In this document: positions 46,607 through 54,772 of the stretch, piece by piece | How positions within the stretch are numbered: position 1 is the first letter of the stretch | Layout of the letters: every line of letters begins with the position of its first letter | The notes under the pieces: generated by a model | What the model was told of the DNA's origin: nothing | Seen by the model: the letters and a program-made list of their open reading frames with translations, nothing else | Database searches by the model: none | Position numbers and translations under genes: made by a program | NCBI GenBank assembly: GCA_035535995.1 | Contig: DATLOZ010000005.1 | Span: forward strand, 310,001-374,000 | Direction: 5' to 3' | Source: JANYCO01 sp035535995 | GTDB lineage: Bacteria; Bacteroidota; Bacteroidia; Cytophagales; Cytophagaceae | DNA: 64,000 nucleotides

Positions 46607-47128
46607 TTATTGGTTGATCATTTTTATAATATCTTCCGTTATATCGACCGTATTATCTGCATAAGCAATATTACCAGCAGCAGTGGCGAAAATGATTTTG
46701 TATCCATTTTTTACACCATATTCTTTTATTTTCGCATTAATCGCTGCCAATACTTCCTGCGTTCGTTTTTGCTCTTCACTTTGAGTTTTCTGCTGCACCG
46801 CTTGTTGGTATTGTATTAATTGTTTTTGTTTACCACGCAATAATTCCTGACTTAATTGTTTTTCCTTGCCAGTCATTTTCGACTGTTCTTTTTCATATTT
46901 TTTTAACGATTCTTGAAATTCAGTAGTCAAACTATCAATATTTGCATTGGCAATTCCTTGATCTTTTTCTACTTCTTTTTTAAGCACCTGCATTTCCTTA
47001 CTTTGCTCCAGCAATTTTCCTGTATCTATATAAGCTATCTTTTCCACTTTAGTCAACACCAGTACAGAAAGCCCGATGACCACTACTGTCAGTACAATCA
47101 GCGCGATCGAAATTATTTTGTTATTCAT
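46607..47128 (-). CDS. OmpH/Skp-family membrane-anchored chaperone-like protein
   Basis: 173 residues with one N-terminal TM (about 5-27) that lacks a good cleavage site, followed by KIAYIDTGKLLEQSKEMQVL, the standard OmpH opening, then a long Lys/Glu/Gln-rich coiled coil (about 45-135) and the closing AKEYGVKNGYKIIFAT-like GYKIIFATAAGNIAYADNTV, then DITEDIIKMIN. Skp-like proteins hold unfolded outer-membrane or secreted proteins in the periplasm. Its place 13 nt after the fibre-like gene and ahead of the RHS genes suggests a dedicated client set. Confidence 0.85.
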   Translation of the reverse strand: MNNKIISIALIVLTVVVIGLSVLVLTKVEKIAYIDTGKLLEQSKEMQVLKKEVEKDQGIANANIDSLTTEFQESLKKYEKEQSKMTGKEKQLSQELLRGKQKQLIQYQQAVQQKTQSEEQKRTQEVLAAINAKIKEYGVKNGYKIIFATAAGNIAYADNTVDITEDIIKMINQ

Positions 47129-47141
47129 CGTTTGCTCCTTA

Positions 47142-48604
47142 CTATTTTTTCTTCTCCAACTTTTCTATTCTTTTATTCTGTGCTTCCAGTAGCTGAAGTA
47201 ATTTCTCATTTGCCTCTTTCTGCGCTTCAATCAGTTTTTGTTGTTCGATCACATATAGCGTTAGCTCTTCCACTTTTTCTGTGAGCTTTGTATTGATCTC
47301 TCCCACCTGCATTCCGTCTTCTTCCACTTCACTTGCGGCAGGAAGGCCTGGAAGGTGTTTATGCTCCTGAATATATTTTTCTACTTCACCCAATGACATC
47401 AGCTTATATTCTTTGGCAAATACATAATCAGGCCATTTGGTACGAAGCTTCACTGCAATTTCTGTAGCGATCAGTTTTCCATTAATGGCAACCTTATATC
47501 CGGAAGCAACATAGCTATCACCAATACCAATCGTACCGTCGGCATTGAGGCGCATTGCTTCTACATTGTTGGTTTTGAAAATAATCGGTTGCGCGTTGGT
47601 CGTTCCTATAAAATTGCTGGTCGTCGCATTATTATTTCCCGCCAGCTTCCAGCCGCTACTCAGGTCTACTGCCAGCCAGCTACCGTTACCTGTGCTGTCT
47701 GAAGTCAATACCTTACCTACTCCTGGATTGGTAGTCAGTTGTAACCCTGTAGATTTTACTGTTCCGTTTACATTCAACTTTGCTGTGGAGGTAGCCGTAG
47801 TACCGATTCCGACAAAAGTTCCATTGTCATAGATCTGGCTTTTGGTAAGCGTTGTCGTACTGTTAAACTTAGCCACATAGTCCACTGTACCAATAGTGCA
47901 CATAGATAAAGTAGCTGTTCCAAATAAAGAAGGGTTGTTAAATTCCTGGCTTGAAGTAGTATTCCACGCTGCGGTAGCAGCTCTTGTACTACTTCCATTA
48001 TCATTGTCTTGAATGTTAATGTCAAATCCTATGGAGATATTACCGGCACTTGTGGGAGCCGTGATTCCAATTGCTGTCCATGGAATCGTAGCGATCAAAT
48101 TATAGCCTGGCCATGAAGTTGGAACCATAGTAAATTGTAAGGAAGAATTACCATTGCTGCCATATAGAATTGTAGGAGCAGCGGATGTTCCGTAGGTAAA
48201 TCCGAATTGATGATCCGTAGAATTATAAGAGCCAGGTTTTGTATTGCTTCCATCTATATAAATTTCTACCGCATCGTACATCCATGGAGAGCCTGTACCT
48301 ACTGGAGCTGGGTATAGTGCGCCGTCTTTTACTTCTACTAAAACATAGAGATTGTTCACATCAAACATCGCTCTCCATTGAGCAGCATAGTCTGATTGTA
48401 ATTGTGAGCCGGTACCTGTGCCCGGAACATATTTATTAATAGCATTAATGGGAGCTCCATTCCACGAGCATCAGGAAGACCTGTACGGGTAGGAACCGTT
48501 GAAGTATACACGGCCGTTGGACCTGTACAACTTGTTTGGGCAAATGAAGCTATGGAACTCAATACACATCCGAGTGCCAGCAAAGAAATTTTTAACTTGC
48601 GCAT
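47142..48604 (-). pseudogene. CBM9-like secreted protein with fibre-type C-terminal domain, frameshifted near the N-terminus
   Basis: ATG 48604 encodes a signal peptide (MRKLKISLLALGCVLSSIA ... FAQ) and continues to GLPDA at about 48467. The frame then shifts: the next codons in the other frame read WNGAPINAINKYVPGTG and continue to 47142. Joined, they give the CBM9 opening 'D-A-x-W-N-G-A-P', then WRAMFDVNNLYVLVEVKDG and DAVEIYIDGSNTKPGSYN. The second half has S74-like/fibre features (GTVKSTGLQLTTNPG, GYKVAINGKLIATEIAVKLR, DYVFAKEYKLMSLGEVEKYI, EHKHLPGLPAA) and a terminal coiled coil. The shift point is about 48464-48466. No T9SS tail. An internal start at 48368 would lose the signal peptide. 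Confidence 0.7.
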
Positions 48605-49142
48605 ATTATTGATTTTAAAGAGTAATTTTTTTTGAGAAATGGATCTTTAGCTGTTTGTATTAAATAGAATTTGTTCAGTATAAAACATACTCTACCTGCC
48701 AATGATTTTGAGACAATCGTATATCTCAATCATTGATTGATTTATTATTATTTATATATAAATGGCCAAGCCCTTTCTGACGTTAACCGGTTGATATTAC
48801 ACTCATACATATACTTCAAGAGTACCGTAGCTCTTAGGAAAATGAAAAAGATATTGAAAAATGGGATTCGGTTGGTGTAGTTGCTATCTATGGACTAAAA
48901 GTATTAGGTTGAAATTTATTTTCCAAAACTAATTGTGAAATTTTTTCCATATTCTTTTTTAAATATAATATTTCAGCGACCTGATTACATTTAAGACATA
49001 AATCAATATCTATTTATATAAAATGATGTAATGCAGTGTATCTGGATTGTTGAATCTTCAAAAACCTCTCAATGATATCTTATAATTGATTTCATCTCTT
49101 TTTTCATAAATTGTAAAATACATATATTTCAATAATTACATT
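48605..49142. other. A+T-rich intergenic region, no supported gene
   Basis: 540 nt between the frameshifted fibre gene and the chimeric scar. I see only very short frames. One of them (around 48838-48912 on +, ending WDSVGVVAIYGLKVLG) has a protein-like look but no start. The promoter of the minus-strand fibre/OmpH/RHS series should be here, but no good TAnnTTTG box was found. Confidence 0.4.
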
Positions 49143-49286
49143 TTGAACCTTAACCGCGATTATTTACCCGAACTAAAACGGGAAAAGCTTACCGAAATCA
49201 CAGAAGTGATCGTGGCGGAAATGAAGCCTGCTATGGTGATCCTGTTTGGTTCATACGCACGCAAGCTGTGGCTGCACCATAGTTGA
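49143..49286 (+). pseudogene. N-terminal fragment of an MNT-type nucleotidyltransferase
   Basis: From a TTG at 49143 the frame reads LNLNRDYLPELKREKLTEIT, then EVIVAEMKPAMVILFGSYAR, then KLWLHHS and stop. ILFGSYAR is the first half of the minimal nucleotidyltransferase motif (GSxARG...D). The Gly and the catalytic Asp residues that should follow are missing, replaced by out-of-frame DUF1573 sequence. It is thus the first ~40 residues of an MNT (often fused to or paired with HEPN) cut at the junction near 49255-49263. Confidence 0.65.
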
Positions 49287-49467
49287 ATGGCCGAAAGAAC
49301 CGATCAAACCCGGCGAAAGCGCTTCCATCATAGTCAACTTCGATTCCAAAGGAAAGGAAGGAAGATTTAACAAAGTGGTGAACATTCTATCCAATTCATC
49401 CAGCAATTCTTCAAGAGTTACTATTTCGGGAACGGTAGAAAAAAGCGCAGCTCCTCCTCTCAAATAA
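49246..49467 (+). pseudogene. C-terminal fragment of a DUF1573 protein
   Basis: The frame contains HASCGCTIVEWPKEPIKPGE, then SASIIVNFDSKGKEGRFNKV and VNILSNSSSN, the second half of a DUF1573 (Ig-like, usually secreted or lipoprotein) domain, and ends at a normal stop at 49465-49467. Its N-terminal half and signal peptide are absent. Upstream DNA belongs to the nucleotidyltransferase fragment, overlapping in another frame. The apparent start at 49246 is only a chance TTG. Confidence 0.65.
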
Positions 49468-49507
49468 CAATGGATTCATCGTTAGGCATTAACGTCGAAT
49501 CCATTGT
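49467..49507. terminator. Hairpin between convergent fragment and T2SS operon end
   Basis: ACAATGGATTC (49467-49477) pairs perfectly with GAATCCATTGT (49497-49507) around a 19-nt loop. The right arm lies inside the last codons of the final T2SS-like gene. T-rich DNA flanks only weakly, so its terminator role is moderate. Confidence 0.5.
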
Positions 49508-49992
49508 TTGTTTCCATTATATTCTACCTGCATAGAATCTTTTTCTTTATGCAAGATGGTGACATTATTAATAATATCTTTTTCACTTACCATGTACTCT
49601 TTATCCCACAACCTTATTACACCTACTTTTTTATCGGTTTGCTTATTATAAACAATTCCAATGTAATTAATAAAGCTCCAATCAATAGGCGCTGTAGCTT
49701 CTTCTTTTTTTATGGTTAATTTTGTTTTAGAAGAAACTGTTTTTTTTGCAATCACATTTTCATTCACATTAAATGCATTAGAGGCAGCACCCAGAAATGG
49801 ATCCCTGTAATTACCCAAAACAAGAACCGTTGGTTCCTCTTTCTGCTCGATTGATTTTGCCGGTAATTTTTGTGCCATTACCACTACATCATCATTGTTG
49901 GAATCTAATCCGGCGAAAACCCGGTAAAATACCAACCCCCATATCAGGAGCACACCGCTCATGAGGATATATGTAGTAGTTTTACTTTTCAT
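49489..49992 (-). CDS. GspC/PilP-like inner-membrane protein of the T2SS-like operon
   Basis: 167 residues with one N-terminal TM (about 8-26), a linker, and the phrase GNYRDPFLG (residues 60-68). 'RDPF' is the hallmark preceding the HR domain in PilP/GspC. A small beta domain follows (IDWSFINYIGIVYNKQTD ... VGVIRLWDKEYMVSEKDII ... MQVEYNGNKQWIRR), matching the HR domain that contacts the secretin. It is the last gene of the operon, 2 nt after the lipoprotein gene. Overall identity to GspC is by layout and motif, not by strong similarity. Confidence 0.65.
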   Translation of the reverse strand: MKSKTTTYILMSGVLLIWGLVFYRVFAGLDSNNDDVVVMAQKLPAKSIEQKEEPTVLVLGNYRDPFLGAASNAFNVNENVIAKKTVSSKTKLTIKKEEATAPIDWSFINYIGIVYNKQTDKKVGVIRLWDKEYMVSEKDIINNVTILHKEKDSMQVEYNGNKQWIRR

Positions 49993-49994
49993 GA

Positions 49995-50963
49995 TTAAGG
50001 ATGCAATATATTTTTAGAATTGCTAAGAGCACTTGCATTCCCTGCTTTATCTACTGCAGAAACTTTTGCATATATTTTATCTCCATTAGTACTTCCTGTA
50101 GGGAAGTTAACTGTCTTGCTTACGGTAGGAGCTGTTATCTGATAGGTCACTGGTGTATAGTTGACTGTATCATTGACGTAAATATACAACGTGTAGGTCT
50201 CCGCTCGTGTCACGTTATTCCAACCAAATGTAGCACTCGTACTATTACTGCTTGGCGTGATCATTACAGGGACTGCAGGTGCTGTTGCATAATAGCCGAT
50301 GTAATAAGTAGTCCAGTCTGTTTCAAGTCCTGAATCATCTTTTGCTTTCACTCTCCATTTGTATTCTCCTTCAGGAAGTGTGAAAGCATAAGTATGATCT
50401 GTAGTTTCTTGGTTCAAGATCATGTTTGTTCCAAAATTACCAGAGATAGTATCTATATTAATTTCATATTTGGTCGCACCGGTTAGTTTATCCCAGGTAA
50501 AATTTATAAGGCCTCCGGAAGCAGCGCCGACAAAAGTATTGTTCGCAGGTGAAGTAAGATTCACTTCCTGCTTATCCAAAGATGAAACGAGCATGGTAAG
50601 ATTGAACGTCTGGTATTGTGTTTTGTAAGCGCCGTTCTCCGCACGGATCCTCCATTGATATAGACCCGGACTCAATGTTTTATAAAATTTATTGGTACCT
50701 GTGATGACTGTATCTACGATACTCTGAGGGTTATCAAACGAGGGAGAAGCAATCTGGATCCTGTATTGAGAAGCACCGTTAAGATCCTCCCACCAGAACA
50801 GCTGTTTATACACCTGGCTTTGTGCTCCATCCGGAGGTGTATCGATTGTTATTTTCTGATTAGTAATGTCTTTTTCAAAAACATCCTTACAGGCACCCAA
50901 TAAGAGTGTCACTGCTAACAGATACAAAAAGACAAATCGGTTATTCATTTTTCTTTTCATCAT
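49995..50963 (-). CDS. FN3-like lipoprotein of the T2SS-like operon
   Basis: 322 residues with a lipoprotein signal (LLGAC, Cys25). Three FN3-like repeats follow, each with a W in strand B and a Y-x-W-R/V-x-A strand: FWWEDLNGASQYRIQIAS / GLYQWRIRAENG; FTWDKLTGATKYEINIDT / EGEYKWRVKAKDDSG; FGWNNVTRAETYTLYIYV / DKIYAKVSAVDKAG. It overlaps the GspM-like gene by 4 nt. It could be an outer-membrane pilotin-like or substrate-binding accessory, but this is inference from operon membership. Confidence 0.75.
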   Translation of the reverse strand: MMKRKMNNRFVFLYLLAVTLLLGACKDVFEKDITNQKITIDTPPDGAQSQVYKQLFWWEDLNGASQYRIQIASPSFDNPQSIVDTVITGTNKFYKTLSPGLYQWRIRAENGAYKTQYQTFNLTMLVSSLDKQEVNLTSPANNTFVGAASGGLINFTWDKLTGATKYEINIDTISGNFGTNMILNQETTDHTYAFTLPEGEYKWRVKAKDDSGLETDWTTYYIGYYATAPAVPVMITPSSNSTSATFGWNNVTRAETYTLYIYVNDTVNYTPVTYQITAPTVSKTVNFPTGSTNGDKIYAKVSAVDKAGNASALSNSKNILHP

Positions 50964-51508
50964 TCGTTTTGTTTTGTATTTACTGTAATGTTTTGCAGAT
51001 ACACCACCATGTATAAAACAGTTTTTTTGGTTTTAGTATCTACATATGATTTCCATGATACAGAACTCAGACGACCCAACTTCTGTGTATATTCCAACTC
51101 GTGAAGCAACTGAAGCAGATTATTGTAGTTCCCTTCGATCTTTAGTACGCTTGTGATAATTGTAAAATCTTTTTCTTTGGAAATTTTCCGTTGAGGCAAT
51201 TCTTTTACCGTAAGTTTATGCTGGTGGCAGAATTCACTCACCACTTCCAGTAAATGTTGCTGGTCTTTTGTAGTATCGATCAGGTAATGATTTAATTTAT
51301 TGTTCAATCCTTCTAAAGATTGGCGCAAACCAGCAATGGCGACAGGTGCATTCTCAGCCTTGCCTATTTTTGCCAAAAGACGGTTATTATCGCTGTATAA
51401 GTGTACCGTATTGCTAATCGTAGTCATATAGGCGATCAGAGCAAACACCAACGTTCCTATCAACAGGTAACGATTTTTTTGGCGATATGTAAACTGATTA
51501 AAGTTCAA
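50960..51508 (-). CDS. GspM/PilO-like inner-membrane protein
   Basis: 182 residues: a short cytoplasmic start, one TM (about 14-33), a coiled-coil (about 35-75) and a C-terminal alpha/beta domain with LKIEGNYNNLLQLLHELEYT, the typical PilO/GspM ferredoxin-like 'G-x-Y-x-x-L-x-x-L-x-x-L-E' strand-helix. It overlaps both neighbours by 4 nt. PilO/GspM pairs with the L/N-type protein encoded just upstream to form the inner-membrane alignment ring. Confidence 0.75.
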   Translation of the reverse strand: MNFNQFTYRQKNRYLLIGTLVFALIAYMTTISNTVHLYSDNNRLLAKIGKAENAPVAIAGLRQSLEGLNNKLNHYLIDTTKDQQHLLEVVSEFCHQHKLTVKELPQRKISKEKDFTIITSVLKIEGNYNNLLQLLHELEYTQKLGRLSSVSWKSYVDTKTKKTVLYMVVYLQNITVNTKQNE

Positions 51509-52734
51509 AGTGCTGTTTCTATTTCCAAACTAAAAGATCCTATATTTTCTTTATTATCGTAGAAATAATTTACCAATCTGGCTTTGGTTATCTTATCGAT
51601 CAATTTTATTTTATCTAACCATTCATTAAGTTCAGTCGGACGGGTGCAATTTCCTTTGATAAAAATTAAATTAGTACTGAAGAGTTCTTTTTTTTCTTCT
51701 TTTGATCTTCGTTCGTCAAGCGGGTTAATAGAAAGTTCTGTCAACCTTACCGAAACAGGTACTGTAGCAGCAATGCGATCGGCGAAGTAAGTAGCTTGAG
51801 AGGATTGCAGCCAACCCGCTTCCCAGAGGAAATTTTCTTTTTCTTTTACTTCCTTACTGATTGTTTCCATTTCGGAAAACATGCTACTGTATTTAGTTTC
51901 CTTTTGAATGAGTTCATTATTTTCAGAAGAAAAACTGGTAAACAAAACAACGTTTACCATCAGTGCTAACAGGAAAAAGCCCAGTACCGTCCAGCTTAGC
52001 TTTGTGAACAAAAGTTTATTTATAAATTCTACCTTTCCTTCCTGTACCCGCTCTATAAATGGATCAACACTATTATCGTGAACCAATAAGCTAAAGGCGG
52101 CGGCATAAGCTACCAGAAAATCTTCTTCTACTTTTTCTGTATCTACCTGTACTACTTTTTTTCTTTCTTCTGTTACCTGGAAATGATAATCTATTATACT
52201 TCCTGAATGATCAAAGACGACTGTATGCCCTGAAAATTCGAAACCCATTTCGCTTATATCATGAATAAGTGGGCGGATAGAAGCGATTGGTATTGCGCCA
52301 AGACTGAGATCGGTACAATAAATATTCCATTGACCGAATAGGGATAATAGTTCATCAACCGTTTCTTTTCTGATCAAACTTACCAGGACGCCTTTTTCGG
52401 AAACATTTTTTTGAATATAAAAATCCTGAGCTTTTGCATTGGGTAGCACAGTCTGAATTAAACTATTGTCTTCAGATACGGGACCCGTGATCTTCTTATG
52501 AAGAATCCCTCTTCCATTGAGCACCAGATATACGGGTACATCTTTATCAATCAAGTCTTTTATGATCTCAAGCGATACTCCGGTTCGCTGTTCTTTTTTC
52601 TCCAGCCGGATATTTTTTTTATCCAGCACTAGTTCTATCAACGTAAATTTATATTGGTTATCGGGAAGGAAGATAACTTCTACTCCAAGAGCTTTGGTGA
52701 TTTTCGTAAGCGTTCCTTTTACCTTTGCCAGCAT
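51505..52734 (-). CDS. GspL / PilM-PilN-like inner-membrane protein
   Basis: 409 residues. The first ~240 residues form a cytoplasmic alpha/beta region resembling the actin-like fold of GspL/PilM (VYLVLNGRGILHKKI, TDLSLGAIPIASIRPLI, TVVFDHSGSIIDYHF). One TM is at about 245-267, then a coiled coil and a PilN/GspL-type periplasmic domain (TVPVSVRLTELSINPL, IFIKGNCTRPTELNEWLDKI). This is the single-chain layout of GspL, equal to PilM plus PilN. It links the assembly ATPase to the GspM-like protein. Confidence 0.75.
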   Translation of the reverse strand: MLAKVKGTLTKITKALGVEVIFLPDNQYKFTLIELVLDKKNIRLEKKEQRTGVSLEIIKDLIDKDVPVYLVLNGRGILHKKITGPVSEDNSLIQTVLPNAKAQDFYIQKNVSEKGVLVSLIRKETVDELLSLFGQWNIYCTDLSLGAIPIASIRPLIHDISEMGFEFSGHTVVFDHSGSIIDYHFQVTEERKKVVQVDTEKVEEDFLVAYAAAFSLLVHDNSVDPFIERVQEGKVEFINKLLFTKLSWTVLGFFLLALMVNVVLFTSFSSENNELIQKETKYSSMFSEMETISKEVKEKENFLWEAGWLQSSQATYFADRIAATVPVSVRLTELSINPLDERRSKEEKKELFSTNLIFIKGNCTRPTELNEWLDKIKLIDKITKARLVNYFYDNKENIGSFSLEIETAL

Positions 52735-52755
52735 ATTCTATTCTACCAGATATTT

Positions 52756-54759
52756 TTAGTAAATAATAATAGGTTTGATAAACACAACAGACACTACTTT
52801 ATTTCTTGAATTAGTACGGCTGCTAAACAACCACTTCAATACGGGAATTCTGGAAAGGATCGGAACACCGCTTCCCTGTTTGTTTTTCTCGATCCGTTCA
52901 ATGCCACCGAGCGCAATCATTTCCTCGTTTTTCACACGGATCATAGATTTAAACTTTGAATTAGATGCCGGAGGTGGAGCTGTAGGATCCGGAGAATCGA
53001 GGAAGTCGGAAATAGAAACATCGATCTCCAAAGTCACCTGGTCGTCGCCGGAAACAAGTGGTTTGATATTGATATCCAGACTTGCTTGTACCGGATTCCA
53101 TTGTCTTGTACGTATGGTAGTGGTAGTAAGCGTTCCAAGGGTATTTTGTGTTTCTACAAAATAGTATCTTGTACTTCCGATACTCAAGTTGGCGTCATGC
53201 CCGTTAAGTGTAGAAAGTTTCGGCATACTTCGTACTTCCACATTACTATTATCTTCTAAGGCCGAAATGCTGGCATAAAATTTAGGAGTTACTCTTCCAA
53301 GATTGACGCTATTATTAGTACCTATAAAACTCAGGAAATCGTTGATCGTAGAAGAGCTTAGAGTCATGTCGACGCTGGGAAGAAAAGTACCTTTTGTAGT
53401 CACGGAAGAATCCCCCAGCCCGGCAGAGAGTCCTGTTTTTATCGTTCTATTTTTACGTACATCCAATAAAAGTACTTCGATCATCACCATAGGCACTACA
53501 CGATCCAGCTCTTTCATGAATGCTTCTATTTCCGCAATCTGTGGTACCGAACCGGTAAGCAGGATACTGTTAAGTTCTTTGAACTCCTTAGTCTCTACAT
53601 TTTTCTTGATCTCTGCAGGGATCATCTCCATCATTTTATCAACCGATCTGTATTGGAGCTGTACTACTCTGCTTGCCCGTAAGCCTTCCAATTTTCTATC
53701 CCCGATCAAATATATGCCTTGATCTTTTTTGTAAGTATATTCAGTGCCTTGTAATAAGTAAGTCAAAAACTCGTCAAACAATACGTTGTATACAGCAGTA
53801 GTAGCATGGCCTTTCACGTCTGAAAAAATAAAATATCCATCGCCCGTAAGTTGTGCTACATTTTTAATAATATCAACAATGGAAGCATTTACCGCTTCGA
53901 TGGTAATTCTCTTTTGTCCGAGAGAATCAATCACATCAGTGAATAAACTTGCAGCAGTTGTACCGGAGCCATTGCCATTGCCCGGCTGCTGGCCATTGGT
54001 GGAAGTTCCTACAGAAGTGAGCGGCTTTGGGGCAGGTCGTTTTCTATTATTTTTCTCAACCAATAGATCCTCTCCTTCTTCTGGAGAACGGATCACATAA
54101 AAGTCATCTTCCGTTTTTACCACTTTCAAATTATTGGCATAAGCCATTTTCTTCAAGGCATTGTCAAGCGGTGCATCTTCGATGTAGGCGCTTACCAATT
54201 TACCACCTAAACCGGAGGAAAGGATTATATTTTTTTTAGTTACCTGAGTGATCTTTTTGGCCACTTGCTCCAGCGTATCATTTTTCAAATCCAGGGTGAT
54301 GAGTTTACTATAATTATTGTAAGCCGCCTTGATCTCTTTTGGTGGTGTGGCCAGTTTTATTTCCGTAGGTGGCACATATTTGTAGAAAGACATAATGGTA
54401 CCAACAAAACGTATATCCAGGTCGTATTCTTTACAAAGGAAGAGCAGGATCGTTGATACCTTTTCGTTTGTAAAATTGTTATGCACTTTAAACGAGAGCA
54501 TAGGATCCACGCTTACGTTGAGATTATTAGACTCTGCAAGTGTTTTGATAAACTCCTGGATACTGGCACCAGAAATTGCAAAGTCTACTTTTTCATTCAA
54601 GCCTGGTACATCTTTTTTCAGATCGTCCAGCTTTTCCGCCAGCAGTTCAAAACGGTCAGGTTTGGGAGTGTTTTGTGAAAATAATTGAATAGAATATAAT
54701 TGCAGCATCAATAATAGCGCTACTCTTATAGCCCAGGCGTTTAATTTGATAAAATCCAT
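52756..54759 (-). CDS. Secretin (GspD/PilQ family)
   Basis: 667 residues with a signal peptide (about 1-29, ending QLFSQ). Several N-domains follow: an STN-like domain (VDFAISGASIQEFIKTLAES), two secretin N-type domains including DIIKNVAQLTGDGYFIFSD and VVQLQYRSVDKMMEMIP with the Ser/Thr-rich loop SILLTGSVPQIAEIEAFMKE. The secretin core starts at VPMVMIEVLLLDVRKN and contains VRSMPKLSTLNGHDANLSIG, VTLEIDVSISDFLDSP and the closing SGVPILSRIPVLKWLF. It forms the outer-membrane channel of the system. Confidence 0.93.
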   Translation of the reverse strand: MDFIKLNAWAIRVALLLMLQLYSIQLFSQNTPKPDRFELLAEKLDDLKKDVPGLNEKVDFAISGASIQEFIKTLAESNNLNVSVDPMLSFKVHNNFTNEKVSTILLFLCKEYDLDIRFVGTIMSFYKYVPPTEIKLATPPKEIKAAYNNYSKLITLDLKNDTLEQVAKKITQVTKKNIILSSGLGGKLVSAYIEDAPLDNALKKMAYANNLKVVKTEDDFYVIRSPEEGEDLLVEKNNRKRPAPKPLTSVGTSTNGQQPGNGNGSGTTAASLFTDVIDSLGQKRITIEAVNASIVDIIKNVAQLTGDGYFIFSDVKGHATTAVYNVLFDEFLTYLLQGTEYTYKKDQGIYLIGDRKLEGLRASRVVQLQYRSVDKMMEMIPAEIKKNVETKEFKELNSILLTGSVPQIAEIEAFMKELDRVVPMVMIEVLLLDVRKNRTIKTGLSAGLGDSSVTTKGTFLPSVDMTLSSSTINDFLSFIGTNNSVNLGRVTPKFYASISALEDNSNVEVRSMPKLSTLNGHDANLSIGSTRYYFVETQNTLGTLTTTTIRTRQWNPVQASLDINIKPLVSGDDQVTLEIDVSISDFLDSPDPTAPPPASNSKFKSMIRVKNEEMIALGGIERIEKNKQGSGVPILSRIPVLKWLFSSRTNSRNKVVSVVFIKPIIIY

Positions 54760-54772
54760 TGCGTTGGTTGTT

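Noticed and set aside
48838..48912. Tail-like fragment ending WDSVGVVAIYGLKVLG
   Set aside because: Only about 24 codons with no start and no neighbour of the same frame; cannot be told from chance.
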